Assembly: GCA_022567055.1 (NCBI GenBank)
Contig: JADFHU010000177.1
Location: 1 to 9,091, forward strand
Source: Planctomycetota bacterium
Lineage (GTDB): Bacteria; Planctomycetota; Phycisphaerae; Sedimentisphaerales; Anaerobacaceae
DNA length: 9,091 bases
Direction: 5' to 3'
Every line of letters starts with the position of its first letter. Position 1 is the first letter of the stretch. Below the pieces are notes generated by a model. That model was given only the letters and a program-made list of their open reading frames with translations. It ran no database searches and was not told the origin of the DNA. Made by a program: the position numbers and the translations under genes. Positions 6,735-9,091 of the stretch are shown piece by piece.

Positions 6735-6761
6735 GTGTGGCAGTATAGCAGGTGTGAGTTT

Positions 6762-6797
6762 TAGTTAACAGTTAACAGTAATCAGTAATCGGTAGAA
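6762..6797. repeat. TTAACAG / AATCAGT repeats at the left IS flank
   Basis: Tandem GTTAACA (6765-6777) and AGTAATC (about 6778-6790) units abut the left inverted repeat of the IS110 element. They match the repeat class on its right side (8561-8640), so the element appears to sit within one repeat tract. Confidence 0.6.
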
Positions 6798-6824
6798 GAT
6801 ATGGAACGACCGGCTCCCGCTGCA

Positions 6825-6924
6825 ATTGCCGATAGTGGCAATAAGGCAGGACGGGCTGAAGCCGTCCGTAATCGCGGATTACGATCCTGGGATTGCAGAG
6901 CCGCATATGAATCTGAAATTCATA
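6825..6924 (+). ncRNA. Hairpin-rich left end; candidate IS110 guide (bridge) RNA
   Basis: Four perfect hairpins follow closely: ATTGCC/GGCAAT (6825-6842, 6-nt loop), GGACGG/CCGTCC (6849-6867, 7-nt loop), CGTAATC/GATTACG (6867-6883, 3-nt loop) and TATGAAT/ATTCATA (6906-6924, 5-nt loop). The last ends at the first base of the transposase Shine-Dalgarno. IS110-branch elements are known to encode a bridge RNA upstream of the transposase; IS1111-branch elements encode it downstream. The hairpins are visible; identity as a guide RNA is inference. The loop-proximal word GTAATCG also occurs in the left target flank (6785-6791), a short match that could be chance. Confidence 0.4.
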
Positions 6925-6937
6925 AGGAGAACCGGTC

Positions 6938-8059
6938 GTGGACAGGAATATAACCAAAGTTGCGATGGATACCCACAAAAAACAACATACGGTCGCCATG
7001 GTGTCGTGTGAGACTGGGCAGATGGAGGTCTTCTCAGTCAACAACACAGTCAAGGATCTAAAGAAGATGGTTGGAAAGATCCAAAAGCGATCATCGGGTC
7101 CGATCCATGTTTGCTACGAAGCTGGGGTATGTGGATTTGTGCTTAAACGTCAGCTTGAGGCATTGGGATGCCAGTGCGATGTCATCGCACCGTCCCTGGT
7201 CCCGACGAAGCCGGGCGATCGGATTAAGACCGATCGCCGCGATGCCAAAAAGCTGCTGGGCCAGTTTATCGCAGGGCAATTGACCGTTGTTCATCCTCCG
7301 GACGCTGCACAAGAGGCGGCCCGTGAAATTACGCGGTGCCGGCAGGCTGCTCAGGAAGATCTCAAACGCATTCGCCATCAACTATTGAAGCTCCTGAACC
7401 GCCACGGCTATCTCTACCGAGAGGGTAATCATTGGACGCAGAAGCATCATAAATGGCTCCAATCCCTGGAGCTTGACCCATCCGATCTTCGTCTGGTCTT
7501 TGAAAGTTACTTTACGGAATTACGCCATTGCATGTCACGTTTGAAGGGTCTGGATCAGGAGGTCGATAGGCTCGCCGATCGGCCTGAGTACCGTGAGATC
7601 GTGGGCTTGCTACGATGCTTTCGGGGTATCGATACCTTAACCGCAATTACGGTATTGACGGAGATATTCGAATTTGGCCGCTTTGATTCTCCGCGTAAGT
7701 TGATGTGCTATCTCGGTCTGGTTCCCAGTGAGTATAGCAGTGGCGAGAACAGCAAACGTGGCGGGATCACGAAGGCGGGTAACAAGCGTGTTCGTCGCTT
7801 ATTGGTGGAAAGCGCCTGGCACTACCGTCATCGCCCGTTTACGAGTAAAACGCTCGATCGCCGCCGCCTGGATCAACCCCAATGGGCCATCGACATGGCG
7901 GATAAGGCCATGTCCCGGCTTTACAAACGGTATTGGCATCTGATCAATCGGGGCAAGATGCCCACGAAAGTCTGTGTGGCCTTATCTCGCGAATTGGCGG
8001 GATTCATCTGGGCCATATTGCATGAACATCGAAATCGCCAGGCACGTCAATCCGCGTGA
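6938..8059 (+). CDS. IS110-family transposase (DEDD)
   Basis: This is the 373-aa recombinase of the insertion sequence, which in this family acts with an element-encoded guide RNA. The N-terminal RuvC-like DEDD domain shows Asp11 (VAMDTHKK), Glu61 (CYEAGVCGF), Asp99 and Asp102 (KTDRRDAKKL). A helical, charged middle region (about 120-220) leads to the C-terminal Transposase_20 domain, with the helix-hairpin-like FRGIDTLTAITVLTEI (228-243) and YLGLVPSEYSSGENSKRGGITKAGN (258-282 overall). Ser267/Ser268 in this motif are candidates for the catalytic serine known in the family. The GTG start at 6938 is set by AAGGAGA (6924-6930) at a 7-nt spacing. The frame is intact over the full usual length with no stop or shift, so the element may be active. 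An upstream 7-bp hairpin touches the Shine-Dalgarno and could dampen translation. Confidence 0.92.
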   Translation: MDRNITKVAMDTHKKQHTVAMVSCETGQMEVFSVNNTVKDLKKMVGKIQKRSSGPIHVCYEAGVCGFVLKRQLEALGCQCDVIAPSLVPTKPGDRIKTDRRDAKKLLGQFIAGQLTVVHPPDAAQEAAREITRCRQAAQEDLKRIRHQLLKLLNRHGYLYREGNHWTQKHHKWLQSLELDPSDLRLVFESYFTELRHCMSRLKGLDQEVDRLADRPEYREIVGLLRCFRGIDTLTAITVLTEIFEFGRFDSPRKLMCYLGLVPSEYSSGENSKRGGITKAGNKRVRRLLVESAWHYRHRPFTSKTLDRRRLDQPQWAIDMADKAMSRLYKRYWHLINRGKMPTKVCVALSRELAGFIWAILHEHRNRQARQSA

Positions 8060-8548
8060 TAGGGCAGGTGTTCCATCAAAACAATCGGGATTATTTGGAA
8101 TCATTTGTGGGTTAAACATGCCAGATCGAGCTGACAAACCGCAAGAATTCGGAACTGTCCCAAAACAGCTCGGGTCCCTCTGGCAGAAAATTTCCCCCCC
8201 CCGTGCCCCAAATTTATCTACCAGCCCAATCTGTTTTGGGACAAGCTGGTTTAATTCGGGAGGAACGGTGTATCTTACGTTAAACCAAGGAAATAATAGT
8301 GCTTTAGGTGCAGGCACGATAGGAGCTATAGGCGGTACTGACTATGTGAGCAGCAACTTTTGTTCTGTATTCACGATCGTAGAACGCACAGCTCTTGACG
8401 TAAAATCCCACTGCGAGCTCTGGTCGGTTGATTCCGACTAATCCGCGTATATCAGACTGATTCATCGTCGAAGCTGCCTGCACCAAGGCACACTAAAATA
8501 GTACGTATGTAGAAAAACCGGAAACATCAACGATTTAGCTTTGACAGG
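8060..8548 (+). other. Long non-coding right end of the IS110 element
   Basis: This stretch runs from the transposase stop to the right inverted repeat. It is more AT-rich than the host genes and holds an 88-nt hairpin (8156-8243), GGTTTAA/TTAAACC (8248-8254 and 8280-8286), GTCGG/CCGAC (8423-8438) and TGCCT/AGGCA (8475-8490). A frame open to 8441 has no ribosome binding site of its own and no recognisable domain. In IS1111-type elements this is where the guide (seek) RNA is encoded, but at about 490 nt it is longer than I would expect, so extra material may have been captured. Confidence 0.5.
8156..8243. repeat. 88-nt near-perfect hairpin inside the IS right end
   Basis: The outer 13 bp pair perfectly: TGTCCCAAAACAG (8156-8168) with CTGTTTTGGGACA (8231-8243). 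The pairing continues inward through GGG/CCC, TGG/CCA, AGA/TCT and AAATTT/AAATTT (8188-8193 with 8210-8215), about 29 bp in all. There is a 6-nt bulge (8175-8180), one single-base bulge and a C-rich 16-nt loop (8194-8209) holding nine consecutive C. It may be a nested miniature element, a protein-binding or terminator-like structure, or part of a guide RNA. Confidence 0.65.
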
Positions 8549-8560
8549 GGTCGTTCCATA

Positions 8561-8640
8561 TCAGTCAGTAGTCAGCAATCAGTAGTCATTAGTCGGTTAG
8601 TCCCATCGCCCGACAGACCCAAAGACCAACGGACCCACTG
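8561..8640. repeat. Degenerate TCAGT / GACCCA repeats at the right IS flank
   Basis: The sequence begins with units of TCAGTCAGTAGTCAGCAATCAGTAGTCATTAGTC type (8561-8595) and continues into CAGACCCAAAGACCAACGGACCCACTGACC-type units. The second part resembles, in reverse complement, the GTCAGTGGGTCTGTGGGTCC section of 2762-2782. The IS110 element therefore lies within or at the edge of this repeat type. Confidence 0.65.
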
Positions 8641-8652
8641 ACCCCGAGAAGA

Positions 8653-8820
8653 CTACTCGATGTTGTATCCGGAGACTCGCCACACGCCGTCGCTGTCCAA
8701 CACCGGCGTGACTGTCTCGGTGGCAACCTTCTTCCCTTCAAAAGACGCGTCGTACTGGATAACCACGTACTCACCGTCCGGGGCACCGGGTGGAGACGTC
8801 TCGTAGCATTGCTCGAAGGC
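8653..8820 (-). pseudogene. C-terminal remnant of a DUF4019-type protein
   Basis: The minus strand encodes AFEQCYETSPPGAPDG followed by EYVVIQYDASFEGKK and ATETVTPVLDSDGVWRVSGY, ending NIE and a TAG stop at 8653-8655. From memory this closely matches the C-terminal half of the DUF4019 family (PGAPDGEYVVIQ...ETVTP...GxWRVSGYYI). The usual upstream half is absent: the frame is closed by TGA-GCA-TGA at 8829-8821 and there is no start codon with a ribosome binding site in this frame. The fragment is about 55 codons, against a domain of roughly 100. It is most likely a 5'-deleted pseudogene. The function of DUF4019 proteins, often secreted, is unknown. Confidence 0.65.
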
Positions 8821-8826
8821 TCATGC

Positions 8827-9069
8827 TCATCTCTCCTCTCTTCTGTGTACGGCAAAAGCGGACGCCGGGCATGACATGGGGCTCCACGCGACCGCTGCGC
8901 ACAGGGGTGCTTCCCGCGCTATCTCATAAACTATACGAAAGGAATGGGACTCATCAAAGCGGGTCATCCGTTGGTGAGTAATTTCTTGCCGTTCCCTAAC
9001 GTAGCCTTCGATGGCCAGGGCGCCAACGACGATGATCGCGATCCATGCCATCCCTCCCATTGCTTCCAT
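8827..9069 (-). CDS. Hypothetical small protein with one membrane segment
   Basis: From ATG 9069 the frame gives 80 residues. One hydrophobic helix (MAWIAIIVVGALAIEG, about residues 7-22) is followed by a charged stretch (YVRERQEITHQRMTRFDESH). The last 28 residues or so are Ala/Cys/Ser-rich and look unlike real coding sequence. The frame is open to the window edge (a TTG at 9090), so the gene could begin outside. No convincing Shine-Dalgarno is visible for 9069, 9060 or 9051. The stop at 8827-8829 is in frame with the DUF4019 remnant, so a decayed fusion or remnant is possible. I do not recognise the family. Confidence 0.35.
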   Translation of the reverse strand: MEAMGGMAWIAIIVVGALAIEGYVRERQEITHQRMTRFDESHSFRIVYEIAREAPLCAAVAWSPMSCPASAFAVHRREER

Positions 9070-9091
9070 GAGAGGTCTGGGCGCTCTCAAA

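Larger units (their letters stand above)
6798..8562 (+). mobile_element. IS110-family insertion sequence, apparently complete
   Basis: Perfect 14-bp inverted repeats bound the unit: GATATGGAACGACC (6798-6811) and GGTCGTTCCATATC (8549-8562). Between them are a 373-aa DEDD transposase, a hairpin-rich left end of about 125 nt and a right end of about 490 nt. Subterminal inverted repeats of this size are a known trait of the IS1111 branch, where the true tips lie a few bases outside the repeats, so the outer limits are uncertain by several bases. No target duplication is evident, as expected for the family. The host sequence on both sides is a TCAGT-type degenerate repeat. The total length (about 1.77 kb) is somewhat long for the family because of the extended right end. 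Confidence 0.85.

Noticed and set aside
7974..8441. 155-codon plus-strand frame across the end of the transposase gene and the IS right end
   Set aside because: The first part is out of frame within the transposase, the middle translates the long hairpin, and no domain or Shine-Dalgarno is visible; kept only as an unexplained stretch in the findings.

Overview
The window is a piece of a moderately GC-rich bacterial chromosome. It carries five recognisable housekeeping-type genes, one regulatory protein gene, one insertion sequence and several kinds of intergenic repeat. A short-form phosphatidylserine decarboxylase coupled to pssA indicates a phosphatidylethanolamine-making, probably Gram-negative, organism. 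The degenerate TCAGT/TAATCAGT-type intergenic repeats and palindromic CGATTACGACAACGACAA elements remind me of genomes such as NC10/Methylomirabilota, Nitrospirota or deltaproteobacterial groups. That is an impression from memory; the taxon cannot be fixed from this window.

Layout. Positions 1-195 are upstream sequence with a candidate promoter. From 196 to 1790, psd and pssA form a translationally coupled (ATGA) pair for phosphatidylethanolamine synthesis: PssA makes phosphatidylserine and Psd decarboxylates it. A convergent minus-strand gene (1675-2583) encodes a YcgR-like PilZ protein, a probable c-di-GMP receptor; its 3' end overlaps pssA by 116 bp. A repeat-containing gap leads to purB (2939-4372), whose Shine-Dalgarno lies in a leader hairpin. 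pyrE (4589-5113) follows, so a purine and a pyrimidine nucleotide gene are neighbours. pyrE is flanked by two copies of a roughly 175-bp palindromic element, and the second copy sits inside a larger inverted repeat. A minus-strand MalY/PatB-type PLP enzyme gene (5592-6734) comes next.

From about 6798 to 8562 lies an apparently complete IS110-family element. It has a 373-aa DEDD transposase, perfect 14-bp subterminal inverted repeats, a hairpin-rich left end upstream of the transposase, and an unusually long (about 490 nt) non-coding right end containing an 88-nt near-perfect hairpin. It is inserted inside a stretch of the degenerate TCAGT repeat, and the same repeat type also occurs elsewhere in the window. 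Beyond the element are a decayed C-terminal piece of a DUF4019-type gene and a small ORF with one membrane segment running to the window edge.

The most interesting material is non-coding: the candidate guide (bridge/seek) RNA regions of the IS110 element, its apparent targeting of a host repeat, the palindromic elements around pyrE, and the purB leader. I found no CRISPR array, tRNA, rRNA or obvious new multi-gene defence system.
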